Source: Isosphaeraceae bacterium
GTDB taxonomy: Bacteria; Planctomycetota; Planctomycetia; Isosphaerales; Isosphaeraceae
DNA length: 55,103 bases
Direction of reading: 5' to 3'
NCBI GenBank assembly: GCA_025356435.1
Contig: JANXSY010000266.1
Location: 1-55,103, forward strand
The notes beneath the pieces are model-generated. The model was not told where the DNA came from, searched no databases, and was given only the letters and a program-made list of their open reading frames with translations. Each line of letters opens with the position of its first letter. Within the stretch, counting starts at the first letter, position 1. Below are positions 33,030 to 41,346 of this stretch, piece after piece. Position numbers and translations under genes: made by a program.

Positions 33030-33697
33030 GCGAGGGCGGCCACCCGGTTGAATTGTTCAAGATGCTCGACCCGATCGAACTGCGAGGCGACCTCGGGAGC
33101 GTGGGTCACAAGGAAGATCGCGACCGATTCCTCGCGACAGGTTGAGCGGATCAGGTCGATCACCTGCTGTTGATGTTTGGGATCAACACTCGCGGTCGGC
33201 TCGTCGGCGAGGAGCAGCCTCGGCCGGTTGGCCAATGCCCGCGCCACCGCGACACGCTGCTGTTCGCCGACCGAGAGCGTCCCCGGCTTGTGCCTGAGCC
33301 TGTGGCTGAGTCCGACCCGTCCGAGCAGGTCTCTGGCGCGGCGCTCGTCGCGCTTCCCTTGGGCGAAGGTCATTCCGAGCATCACGTTTTCGAGGGCGCT
33401 GAAGCCTGCGAGGAGGTTGAAGGTCTGGAAGATATAGCCGACCTTCTCAGCGCGAATTCGATCGCGGCGTGCCTCGTCGAGCTTGGTGATGTCGACACCG
33501 TCGATCTCGACGACCCCGGAGTCGGGCGTGCTGATCCCGGCGATGACGTGGAGCAGAGTCGTCTTGCCGCACCCGCTCCGCCCGAGCAGCACGGCCTGCT
33601 CGGCCTCGCCGAGTCGGAACTCGGGCACGTCGAGCACCGGCAGGCGTTCCCCGCCCGGCTCGATGAATGACTTCTTCAGACCTTTCAGGACGAGCAT
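33026..33697 (-). CDS. ABC transporter ATP-binding protein (LolD/MacB type)
   Basis: A 223-residue ABC ATPase of the LolD/FtsE/MacB class. It has Walker A LGRSGCGKTTL (about 38-48), Q-loop YIFQTFNLL, signature LSVGEQQRVAVARAL, Walker B LLLADEPTASVD and H-loop LVTHAPEVA. It powers the MacB-type permease encoded right after it; the two genes overlap by 4 nt. No membrane domain is fused. It is the first gene of the three-gene minus-strand operon ending with DUF3299. Confidence 0.92.
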   Translation of the reverse strand: MLVLKGLKKSFIEPGGERLPVLDVPEFRLGEAEQAVLLGRSGCGKTTLLHVIAGISTPDSGVVEIDGVDITKLDEARRDRIRAEKVGYIFQTFNLLAGFSALENVMLGMTFAQGKRDERRARDLLGRVGLSHRLRHKPGTLSVGEQQRVAVARALANRPRLLLADEPTASVDPKHQQQVIDLIRSTCREESVAIFLVTHAPEVASQFDRVEHLEQFNRVAALA

Positions 33698-34066
33698 GGG
33701 GGTTCACGGCCTTCGCCGGCGGGCGGGTCGATTGAGAGGACTCGACGGGTCGAATCGGCGATTCGTCGTCCAGAAATCCAGCGTAGAGTCTCGCGCCGAC
33801 GACCGTCAAGGGCGGGAGGGTGCAAAGTCGACGTACGAGCGTCCCAAGACGTTGGGGTGGCCCCGACCCTCGAACCGGGGATATAGGACGGTGAAAGACC
33901 GCTCGCTTGTGCGGAGTCGGTCGTCACCGGTTCAAGAACTGTTGCCACTTTGGGGGCTCGAAGAGTTTCCGACCTGGTCCTCCTTCTGACCAATCGCCTT
34001 GAGACGGCCCGCATGGTAAAAGGTCAGTCGGCCCGCATCCTCCCGTCGTTTCGAGAGACCCCCGCC
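33698..34066. other. Divergent intergenic region
   Basis: About 370 bases between the ABC ATPase gene and the enolase-superfamily gene. I see no convincing gene. The enolase-family frame is open back to 33950 but the upstream part does not look coding. Both promoters should be here. Confidence 0.4.
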
Positions 34067-35218
34067 ATGCCCGACGCGCGACCGGAACGCCTGAGCGACC
34101 TGAAGATCACCGGAGTCGAGGCAATCTATCTCCGCCTCCCCGAGGTCAAGGAACAGTGCGACAGCGGCCAGGATGCGCTGATTGTCAGGGTGACGACCGA
34201 CGCGGGGATCATTGGCTATGGCGAGGTTGACTCAAACCCGATGGCGGCGAAGGGCTGCATTGAGGGGCCGTTCTCGCACACCGCCGCGACGGGCCTCGGC
34301 CGTGTCTTGATCGGTGAAGATCCGTTTCAGACCGAATATCTCTGGCACAAGATGTATCGGGCAAACATCTACGGGGGCCGGCGAGGCGTCGCGATCCACG
34401 CGATGAGCGGCATCGACCTCGCCCTCTGGGACATCAAGGGGAAAGCCCTTGGCATGCCCATCTGGAAGCTGCTCGGGGGCGGCTTCACGAAGTCACTTCG
34501 CCCCTACGCCAGCTCGCTCTTTGGCGCGACGCCTGCCGAGACTGGCGACCGCGCCCGGAGGTTCGTCGACCAGGGTTTCACCGCTGTGAAATTCGGCTGG
34601 GATCCAATGGGCCGCGACGAGGCGACTGATATCGCCCTCGTCCGCGAGGCCCGCGAAGGGCTCGGAACCGTCCCCGACCTGATGATCGACGCCGGCCTCG
34701 TCTACGACGCCAAGACCGCCATCCAGCGGGCCCGATCGTTCGAGCCATATCGACCTTATTGGTTCGAGGAACCACTCCTCCCCGACGACTATCTCGGCTA
34801 TGCCAAGCTCTCCGCCGCCAGCCCATTACGGATCGCTGCGGGCGAGGAAGAGAGCGAGCGGAAGTCGTTCATCCAACTGATGGACGTGGGCCAGGTCGAC
34901 GTGATCCAGGTCGATCTCACCCGCTGCGGCGGCTTTACCGAGGCGATCAAGATCGCGTCGCTCGCCGCCGATCGGGGCATCCCGGTCGTCAATCACGGGT
35001 TCACGACCTATCTGAACGTCGCCGCCGCACTCCACTTCCTCGCGAGCATCCCCAACACGCTCGGGTTGCTCGAATTTGTCGTCGAGGAAGGCACAACCCT
35101 GCGCCATCACATCAGCGAACCAATCCGCGTCGTCGATGGCCGGGTGGCCGTCCCCGACGGGCCGGGGCTGGGCCTGAACATCAATGAGAAGGGGATCGCG
35201 AAGTATCGGGTCGGTTGA
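34067..35218 (+). CDS. Mandelate racemase/muconate lactonizing enzyme family protein
   Basis: A 383-residue enolase-superfamily enzyme with the N-terminal capping domain (LKITGVEAIYLRLPEVKEQC) and a C-terminal barrel. Visible landmarks are GVAIHAMSGIDLALWDIKGK, AVKFGWDP with a barrel Lys, and the three metal ligands Asp in PDLMIDAGLVYD, Glu in YWFEEPLLPDD and Glu in RIAAGEEES. IQVDLTRCGGFTEAIKIASL and PVVNHGFT with a probable catalytic His follow. This pattern fits acid sugar dehydratases or racemases, but substrate cannot be assigned. The start 34067 is chosen since the family sequence begins soon after; 34013 is an alternative. Confidence 0.88.
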   Translation: MPDARPERLSDLKITGVEAIYLRLPEVKEQCDSGQDALIVRVTTDAGIIGYGEVDSNPMAAKGCIEGPFSHTAATGLGRVLIGEDPFQTEYLWHKMYRANIYGGRRGVAIHAMSGIDLALWDIKGKALGMPIWKLLGGGFTKSLRPYASSLFGATPAETGDRARRFVDQGFTAVKFGWDPMGRDEATDIALVREAREGLGTVPDLMIDAGLVYDAKTAIQRARSFEPYRPYWFEEPLLPDDYLGYAKLSAASPLRIAAGEEESERKSFIQLMDVGQVDVIQVDLTRCGGFTEAIKIASLAADRGIPVVNHGFTTYLNVAAALHFLASIPNTLGLLEFVVEEGTTLRHHISEPIRVVDGRVAVPDGPGLGLNINEKGIAKYRVG

Positions 35219-35235
35219 GAGGCGTCCGTCTCGAC

Positions 35236-36228
35236 TCACTCTGCCAAACTGACGCTCGCCGCAGCGTTGCCCATCGACCCCGGTCGCCTGTAGGCCGGTC
35301 GGAGCTTCGTCCACGAGAACAGCCGCCTGAGCGCGCCGAGCGGGTTGAACCGCGTGCGGAGCGTTTCCCATTCGGCCGACGTGAGGAAGACGAGATAGAG
35401 AGCGGTCGTCAACTCGCCAAAGACGGGGATGTTGACGACGAAGAGGATGCCGCCGTGAAGCGCGAGCCCGGCGGGGATGACCCAGGGTCGCGCGGCCTTC
35501 GACCAGAGGAGGAAGGCCAGGCAGAACTCGGTCGCCAGCCCACAGTAGGTCATGACGTTGACCAGGAGCGGATAGGCGGCGAGGGCGCTGAAGTCAATCC
35601 GGCCGACTTCGCGATTACAGAGCACGAAGTGGAGCGCCGTGCCGTTGAGCCAGCTCGCGCCTCCGGCTTTGAAGAGCGAAGTCGTCATGTAGAGGATGCA
35701 GACCTGAATCTGCAAGAGACGTTGTGCCCAGGGGATGATGAGGGCGTCGGCGAGCGTGCCGCCCCGCTTCTTGCGGGCGCGGAGGGCGTCGAGCGAATAG
35801 GCGGCCCCGCATGGGCTCAGCATCAAGTAGAAGGCTGTGACCATCACCAGCACGTCGGCCCCGCTCGCGGTGGCGATGTTGCGATGGTGGATCGAGAGCA
35901 TTCCTAGATAGAAGAGAATGCTCATAATTCGTGTATGCCAGCCGAGGGCCAGGCCGACGGCCGCCGCCATCGTCGAGACCAGCGCGACGCGGACGCTGGT
36001 CGGGTCTTGAAACCAATGCAAGAGGGAGAGCCGATAGGGGCCGGCGAGTTCGCGGGCCTCGCTTCCCTGGAGGATTCCGCGATTAGAGAACCAATAGTCG
36101 GTGTCGACGAACAACAGGAGGATGTTGAAGACGGCGATCAGACCGAAGAGGATGCGGAACGCCCCGAGCGGCTTTGCGGAGACCGGGGCGAACCAGAACC
36201 GATTCCAGACCTTGAGCGGGTGGAACAT
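35236..36228 (-). CDS. HTTM domain membrane protein (gamma-carboxylase-like)
   Basis: A 330-residue membrane protein of the HTTM family, related to the membrane part of vitamin K-dependent gamma-carboxylase. Typical features: RFWFAPVSAKPLGAFRILFG at the N-terminus, GWHTRIMSILFYLGMLSIHH with conserved His pair and RN, PCGAAYSLD, QIQVCILYMTTSLFKAGG, and HGGILFVVNIPVFG. About eight membrane helices are present. Bacterial members have unknown substrates. It follows a small membrane protein and its ATG overlaps that gene's TGA (TGATG), so both are translated together. Confidence 0.88.
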   Translation of the reverse strand: MFHPLKVWNRFWFAPVSAKPLGAFRILFGLIAVFNILLLFVDTDYWFSNRGILQGSEARELAGPYRLSLLHWFQDPTSVRVALVSTMAAAVGLALGWHTRIMSILFYLGMLSIHHRNIATASGADVLVMVTAFYLMLSPCGAAYSLDALRARKKRGGTLADALIIPWAQRLLQIQVCILYMTTSLFKAGGASWLNGTALHFVLCNREVGRIDFSALAAYPLLVNVMTYCGLATEFCLAFLLWSKAARPWVIPAGLALHGGILFVVNIPVFGELTTALYLVFLTSAEWETLRTRFNPLGALRRLFSWTKLRPAYRRPGSMGNAAASVSLAE

Positions 36229-36782
36229 CACGGGTGCGTCTCCTCCCAAGTGGGAAATCGGTACGCCTTGATTGGCACGGTCCGCGTTGGGGCCATCGGG
36301 TCGGGCACGGTGCCGGGGGGCGGGGTGTCGCGGACCACGTATTGAAGCTCAACCTCGACGGGGAACGCCTCGCGAGGGATGTTCAACTGTCGGACGACGT
36401 GACGCGCCCCGAATTCGCGATGGGCAGCGAACTCATCGTTGGCGAAGTAGCTGCTGAACTTCGTATGCCTGACCCGAGGCACCCCCTGCCAGAGGGTGAA
36501 GTCGGCCATCTTCGGGAATGCGAAGTTGTAGAGGACGCCGTTTTTGTCGACCGCGACCGCCTGGAGCATCAGCGTGTTCTGGACCGGGTCAGGGGCAAAC
36601 ATGGCCCAGTTCTGCCAGAGGCCGAGCGGGTAGAGGTATCTGACCGCGAAATCGAGGGTGCGAACCCGGATTGCGCAATAGGGCATGTTCCAGAGGAAGA
36701 GCGCCGCGAGGTGGATAACCAGAAAGGCCGAGATCGCCAGCCGCTTGACGACCCAGATTCGTCGAGACAATGCACCCTCCAT
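36228..36782 (-). CDS. Small membrane-anchored partner of the HTTM protein
   Basis: A protein of about 184 residues with one N-terminal membrane helix (LAISAFLVIHLAALFLWNM), followed by a mostly periplasmic domain. Recognisable pieces are LYPLGLWQNWAMFAPDPVQN, KMADFTLWQGVPRVRHTKFS and VVRQLNIPREAFPVEVELQY. Proteins with this QNWxMFAPDP segment are commonly encoded beside HTTM genes, and the 1-nt overlap here indicates coupling and possibly a complex. The start is uncertain: 36782 or 36824. Function unknown. Confidence 0.75.
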   Translation of the reverse strand: MEGALSRRIWVVKRLAISAFLVIHLAALFLWNMPYCAIRVRTLDFAVRYLYPLGLWQNWAMFAPDPVQNTLMLQAVAVDKNGVLYNFAFPKMADFTLWQGVPRVRHTKFSSYFANDEFAAHREFGARHVVRQLNIPREAFPVEVELQYVVRDTPPPGTVPDPMAPTRTVPIKAYRFPTWEETHP

Positions 36783-37045
36783 CCCCCGATGTCGGGGTCT
36801 TCGCGAGGGGGCGCGCGAGTTCATCGAGGTGGTCTCAAGGAGAGTAGGCGCGACCCGTCGCGGGTCGATCGGTCGGGACCGACGCGAACTTTAGGAAAAG
36901 ATCGTCAGACCGTCAAGGCGGAGCCGTCGAATCGAGTCGATCGACCTGAACCCGGACGGTCGAGCGAATCCCATTCGTCCTCTTCGACGCGCAGACACTC
37001 GACGCCTACGAACGCGGCTCGGCACTCCTCAATGAAATCGCCAAC

Positions 37046-37852
37046 CTATGCCTTTGTGAGCCGCACGGCCATTTGCGCGTTGAGTGGTTTCCTCGCGAAC
37101 GAGGGAAGGCTTCGCGTCATCGACTCAACGAGCTTCACGACGCCTTGCGGCAGGATGCGGAGGAGCGGACCCGTCTTGACGTGGCCGCTGGTAAGAGAGT
37201 TGTTGAAGAGGACGAGCGACTCGACCTTCAGGCCCGCGCGGGCGGCCAGAGTGGTCATCTCGTCAACGTGAAGCAGGAAGATATGGCCGTCGGCATTGGG
37301 CTTGAACTGAACCGACTCGTAAACCGAGGGGTCGGGGCAGTCGGAGAATCGCGGCAGCTTGTTGCGGACGTAGTTCCCGCACGGCGTGGTGAGGACGATC
37401 GAGCCGTCGTCGACCAGAAACGTCGCGAGCTTGGCGAGGAATTGGTCGGGGTGGGCGACGTGCTCGATGATCTCGGTCGCCAGGACGACGTCGAACTTGC
37501 CCACCTGGTCGCTGGGGAGTTCGAAGATGTTCCCAGGCTGATAGGTGACGTTGCCCAACTCGTGCTTGAGGCGGACATAGTCAGCCAGTTCGGATCGCAG
37601 GTCGTTCCAGACGACCTGGTAACCAAGTTCGGCCAGTTTGAGCGTGAAGTTACCCTGCGCGGCGGCAAGGTCGAGCACTCTCGCGGGCGGTCGGGCCGAG
37701 GCGGTGACGAGATCGATGGCGATCTGGAATCGGTTGCGATAGGCGTTGGTGTAGCCGGGGCTGGCCCGATCTCCCCAGAATTCCAGCTCGTCATACCCAT
37801 GGCTCTCTTTGACCGATAGAGGCCACGCCGGGTCCAAAGCCACATGTTTCAT
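37046..37852 (-). CDS. Class I SAM-dependent methyltransferase
   Basis: A 268-residue methyltransferase. The SAM site is RVLDLAAAQGNFTLKLAELG (about 58-77), then VVWNDLRSELADYVRLK, and the post-motif block FDVVLATEIIEHVAHPDQFL with GSIVLTTPCGNYVRN. The Tyr-rich N-terminus and C-terminal FNNSLTSGHVKTG are variable in the family. The target may be a lipid, sugar or small molecule in the envelope pathway, judging from similar genes, but this cannot be read here. GAGGAGTC upstream marks the start. The gene lies 31 nt downstream of YjbQ's start-distal end on the same strand, so cotranscription is possible. Confidence 0.85.
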   Translation of the reverse strand: MKHVALDPAWPLSVKESHGYDELEFWGDRASPGYTNAYRNRFQIAIDLVTASARPPARVLDLAAAQGNFTLKLAELGYQVVWNDLRSELADYVRLKHELGNVTYQPGNIFELPSDQVGKFDVVLATEIIEHVAHPDQFLAKLATFLVDDGSIVLTTPCGNYVRNKLPRFSDCPDPSVYESVQFKPNADGHIFLLHVDEMTTLAARAGLKVESLVLFNNSLTSGHVKTGPLLRILPQGVVKLVESMTRSLPSFARKPLNAQMAVRLTKA

Positions 37853-37883
37853 CTGATCCCGACTCCTCGGACTCGGTGTCCTT

Positions 37884-38306
37884 CTACTCGCCGATAACCT
37901 TTACCAGTACCCGTTTAACCCGCTTGCCGTCAAACTCTCCGTAGAAAATCTGCTCCCAAGGCCCAAGGTCGAGCGTACCGTTCGTGATCGCAACGACAAC
38001 CTCACGCCCCATCAACGTCCGCTTCAGGTGGGCGTCGGTGTTGTCCTCGCCGGTCCGATTGTGGTGGTAGACGTCGGGCGAGGCGTTGAACGGCGCGAGG
38101 CGCTCGAGCCAGACGCCGAAGTCGTGATGCAGGCCGCGCTCGTCGTCGTTGATGAAGACGCTCGATGTGATGTGCATGCTATTAACCAGACACAGGCCCT
38201 CCCGCACGCCCGACTTCGTTACGACCTCGTCGACGAGGGGGGTGATGTTCCGGAATCCCGTCGTTGCCGGGATATTCATGGCCAGATACGACGTGGAAGC
38301 TTTCAT
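37884..38306 (-). CDS. YjbQ family (UPF0047) protein
   Basis: A 140-residue protein of the widespread YjbQ family. Conserved blocks are [59 protein letters not shown] and [16 protein letters not shown], including the family's metal-binding His residues. E. coli YjbQ has weak thiamine-phosphate synthase activity in vitro; the real role is uncertain. The start at 38306 fits the usual family length of about 135-140; the upstream open frame to 38405 is not similar. No clear ribosome site. Confidence 0.9.
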   Translation of the reverse strand: MKASTSYLAMNIPATTGFRNITPLVDEVVTKSGVREGLCLVNSMHITSSVFINDDERGLHHDFGVWLERLAPFNASPDVYHHNRTGEDNTDAHLKRTLMGREVVVAITNGTLDLGPWEQIFYGEFDGKRVKRVLVKVIGE

Positions 38307-38757
38307 GCGAGGGAATGTCCAGGAATGTGAAGATGTGCGTCGACTGTCTTCACCGAAGTCCACCTGGGGGCGAGGACGAGCGGATCGTTGCTTGTACAAC
38401 AGCATTCAGAAGTGTCGAATGGAGGCGTGGATGCGTCTGGATGATTTCAAAGACGCCGAAAAAAGACAGTCACGCAGAAAAGCATCTCCGTAATAGAGAA
38501 TAAGACTCTTAAGGTCCGACGCGATCGTTGCCGATGTTGATGCGGGTATTACACGAGTTAAACAGGACGCAAAATCCATACCCAGTCGCCATCTCCTCGC
38601 CCAGCGCACTTCCTGTTCGGTTTGTATTGATATGGGATCGCCGGGCTCCCCCCCCAAGCCTGTCGCGTTGCGAGACCGAGGAGCGGTTTCGGTCCCTGGC
38701 AAAGACCGTGTCACGCCCGAATTTGCGGGAATCGGATGCCGTCGGAGATGGGGTTCT
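38307..38757. other. Divergent intergenic region, locally A/T-richer
   Basis: 450 bases between the YjbQ gene and the NtrC-like regulator. Minus-strand frames exist here, but they look like chance. The stretch around 38440-38530 is richer in A and T than neighbours and could hold promoters. GGAG at 38744-38747 is the ribosome site for the regulator. Confidence 0.4.
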
Positions 38758-40221
38758 ATGACAGACGCAACCGTATTACTCATTAGTAAAGACTGCGCCC
38801 TGATCGAGAGTGTTCGCCGACTCTCGCCCGAGATGGGCCTGGTTGACCTGTCAGTCGTTGAAAGTCTCGACCAAGCCTACACTTACGGTGCATGGAGTCG
38901 CGTGGCTCTGGTCTTGATTCATCACGAGCGGCGAGACGCGATCATGGGCGTCGTGCGGCTCCTTCGAATGCTCGCCGCCGCGCGTCGTCCAGTGGCGACG
39001 GTGGTTCTGGCCGACGGCCTCGAAGACGAAGAGACGACCGATTTGCTCCGGATGGGAGTGGCCGACATCCTCCCTCGGCCAATCGATATGGTCCGACTCG
39101 CTTATCTTATCGATATCTTAACCTTGCGTTCGCGGCAGCCCCGTGTGCCCCCCCCTGCTTCGGCGACCACCCATGAGATTCGAATCTGGGACGAATCGGA
39201 ACCGATGATCGCCGAGGCACGTCGGGTCGCCCCTCAGGACGCGACGGTGTTGATCTCGGGTGATGTGGGCACTGGGAAGTCTCGTCTCGCCCGGGCCATC
39301 CATGATCTGTCACCCCGGCAACACGGGCCGTTCGTCACGATCCGATGCTCAACGCTCGCCCCCGACGGCCTCACCGAAGAGCTTTTCGGGCGTGACTTCG
39401 AGTTTGGCTCGCCCGTATCAGGATTGGGTCGGCTGGACGAGGCGAGCGAGGGCACACTGTTGCTCGACGACATCGATACCCTATCTCCTCGCTCGCAGGC
39501 GGCGCTGGTTCGCTGGATCGAGGATGACGCCCGTGAGGCGGCCAACCTGGTGCGACCTCGCCCGAAACACCCTCGTTTGATCGCCACGTCGCGCTCCGTG
39601 CTCTCTGAACGCGTGACCGAAGGCCGCTTTCGATCCGACCTTTTCTTTCGGCTCAATGTCATCGGCCTCTCGCTCGTCCCGCTCCGCGAGCGTCCGGAGG
39701 AGGTCGGACCTCTGGCCGCCGTTCTTCTGGCCGAATTGGGTGGCTCGTCGATCGCGCTGGAACCAGATGCGCTTCATGCGATCGAGTCTCATAGCTGGCA
39801 CGGCAATGTTCGCGAACTTCGCGAGGTGCTCGAATCGGCCCTCGCCCACCGGAGGGGTCCCGGGCTCGGCCGTGACCTCTTCCCTGGCCTAGTGCGAGCC
39901 GCCAACCTCCCGGTCAAGGCCACAGGATCGCTCCTTGGCAACGACACCGCTCCCGTTTCCGAGACCACACTCGCCCAGACGAAATGCGAGGCCGAGTGTG
40001 CGAGGATTACCCAAGCGTTGGAGAAGAACGGCCATAATCGCTTGCGCACCGCCAGCGAACTTGGGATCAGTCGCATGACGCTTTATAAAAAATTGTATAA
40101 ATACGGGATCATCGAACAGGAAAGCCGTGACGGTCAACTGCCCTCGGGACGATCTCGTCGGCACGTTTCTCCGGCCGTCTTGCCTTTGGCAGGCAGCCCT
40201 GCCGAGAAGCGATCCCGTTGA
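38758..40221 (+). CDS. NtrC-like AAA+ regulator lacking GAFTGA, with degenerate receiver
   Basis: A 487-residue cytoplasmic regulator with three parts. Residues 1-125 look like a response receiver, but the phosphorylated Asp is replaced (VALVLIHHERRD), so normal phosphorylation is unlikely. Residues 140-385 are an AAA+ domain: Walker A GDVGTGKS (168-175), EELFGRDFEFG, Walker B GTLLLDDID and WHGNVRELREVLE. The GAFTGA loop that contacts sigma-54 in true enhancer-binding proteins is absent, and FEFGSPVSGLG stands in its place. The C-terminal part has a Fis-type helix-turn-helix (RTASELGISRMTLYKKLYKY). It probably binds DNA but regulates by another mechanism. GGAG 10 nt upstream supports the start. 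Confidence 0.9.
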   Translation: MTDATVLLISKDCALIESVRRLSPEMGLVDLSVVESLDQAYTYGAWSRVALVLIHHERRDAIMGVVRLLRMLAAARRPVATVVLADGLEDEETTDLLRMGVADILPRPIDMVRLAYLIDILTLRSRQPRVPPPASATTHEIRIWDESEPMIAEARRVAPQDATVLISGDVGTGKSRLARAIHDLSPRQHGPFVTIRCSTLAPDGLTEELFGRDFEFGSPVSGLGRLDEASEGTLLLDDIDTLSPRSQAALVRWIEDDAREAANLVRPRPKHPRLIATSRSVLSERVTEGRFRSDLFFRLNVIGLSLVPLRERPEEVGPLAAVLLAELGGSSIALEPDALHAIESHSWHGNVRELREVLESALAHRRGPGLGRDLFPGLVRAANLPVKATGSLLGNDTAPVSETTLAQTKCEAECARITQALEKNGHNRLRTASELGISRMTLYKKLYKYGIIEQESRDGQLPSGRSRRHVSPAVLPLAGSPAEKRSR

Positions 40222-40335
40222 TCGGTTGGCCTTATGTCCTCGATTTCGCGTCGGCTCCATCGGTACGCCTTTTGCAGATTACGTTGTCGTTGACTTTCAT
40301 GTCAGGCAACCTGGATCTCATCAGGGGAGACGACG

Positions 40336-40857
40336 ATGGCAAACGCAAATGACGCCCGCCACGAGCCCGGCACCGAGGGGCATGCGGCCACGGAAAACCG
40401 CGACCCGTTGACCGGCGAAAAGGGTGCCCACCCGATCGGGGCCGGTCTCGGTGCCATAGCGGGTGGGGTGGGAGCGGGGGCGGCCGGCGGTGCGTTGGCG
40501 GGCCCGTTGGGCGCGGCCCTCGGGGCGGTGATCGGCGGCGTCGTCGGCGGCCTGAAAGGCAAGGAGATCGCCGAGGACGTGAAACCGACCGACGAGTCCG
40601 AATACTGGCGCACGAACTACAAGACCCGGCCCTATGTCGATGCCGGTCACGACTACGAAGAGTATGAGCCCGCCTACCGCTACGGCTGGGAATCACGCAC
40701 TCAGCACGCGGACCAGAAATTCGATGAGGTCGAGTCCCATCTCTCCCGCGATTGGGAGAAGGTTCGCGGCTCCTCGAAGCTGGACTGGGACAAGGCCCGC
40801 CACGCCTCAAGAGACGCCTGGGACCGCCTCGATCAGTCGCTGACTCGCAAGGGTTGA
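40336..40857 (+). CDS. Glycine-zipper protein with acidic/Tyr-rich C-terminus
   Basis: A 173-residue protein. After a polar start, residues 33-75 form a Gly/Ala-rich hydrophobic stretch (GAGLGAIAGGVGAGAAGGAL, GAALGAVIGGVVGGLKG) typical of a glycine-zipper membrane segment. The C-terminal half is charged and Tyr/Trp-rich (NYKTRPYVDAGHDYEEYEPA, ESHLSRDWEKVRGSSKLDWD). Such proteins are often annotated as stress-response or membrane-associated. No signal peptide is visible. GGGGAGA at 40324-40330 gives a good ribosome site. It ends before the hairpin at 40879-40910. Confidence 0.8.
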   Translation: MANANDARHEPGTEGHAATENRDPLTGEKGAHPIGAGLGAIAGGVGAGAAGGALAGPLGAALGAVIGGVVGGLKGKEIAEDVKPTDESEYWRTNYKTRPYVDAGHDYEEYEPAYRYGWESRTQHADQKFDEVESHLSRDWEKVRGSSKLDWDKARHASRDAWDRLDQSLTRKG

Positions 40858-40878
40858 TCTCAATCGGCGGAAGTGAAA

Positions 40879-40910
40879 GCGGGCCGGACAGGATCATCCG
40901 TCCGGCCCGC
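40879..40910 (+). terminator. Hairpin after the glycine-zipper gene
   Basis: Perfect 11-bp stem GCGGGCCGGAC / GTCCGGCCCGC with an inner GGAT/ATCC pairing, 21 nt after the stop. No T-tract follows. Probable terminator. Confidence 0.6.
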
Positions 40911-41000
40911 GATGCGCGCCGACTTGCCGACGCCGCCCGTCGTCGTCAGACTGTCGATATCGTCCCTCTGACCTCTCCCACTTCCATCGCCCAAGCCGAC

Positions 41001-41183
41001 ATGAAACCGATCGAACCTCCTCCCGTCGTGCCGATCCCGACGAAGAGTCCAACGACCTCTTCCGATCCCGAGCGTCCGGCTTGCCCGGTCTGCGGTGGGG
41101 GCCTGCTTGAAATCCGGGGCAAGCTTCAGTGCGCTCGGTGCCGGACAATCTGCGAGACCTGCTGCGAAGGCGGGCGGGGCTGA
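41001..41183 (+). CDS. Tiny Cys-rich zinc-ribbon protein
   Basis: A 60-residue protein starting at ATG 41001. The N-terminus is Pro/Thr-rich (MKPIEPPPVVPIPTK), followed by a compact zinc-ribbon-like core: RPACPVCGGGLLEIRGKLQC, then CARCRTICETCCEGG with a dense set of Cys residues. At least seven Cys are present, enough for one or two metal sites. The size and pattern match small conserved proteins I associate with Isosphaeraceae. Function unknown; binding of nucleic acid or a partner protein is a reasonable guess. The frame extends upstream to 40752 across the hairpin, which is not coding. Confidence 0.65.
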   Translation: MKPIEPPPVVPIPTKSPTTSSDPERPACPVCGGGLLEIRGKLQCARCRTICETCCEGGRG

Positions 41184-41346
41184 AGCCTCAATGTCGAGTG
41201 CGCCATTGCTATTGCGGGATTGTGTTTGCGGGAATTGCGTATCCGGTATTCTGTGGGGTGTCCTCTTGATCGCGCGGAGATAGGCGTTTATCGTCGCGCC
41301 TTGGCTTTTGGAATGATCGTGGATTCGCATCGCGAGGAAGGCCTTG

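Noticed and set aside
33860-33960. Possible tRNA-like stretch with a GGTTCAAGAAC segment
   Set aside because: No acceptor stem, anticodon arm or CCA arrangement can be drawn around it.
38406-38783. A 125-codon minus frame in the intergenic region before the NtrC-like regulator
   Set aside because: It overlaps the regulator start, has no ribosome site and no clear protein character.
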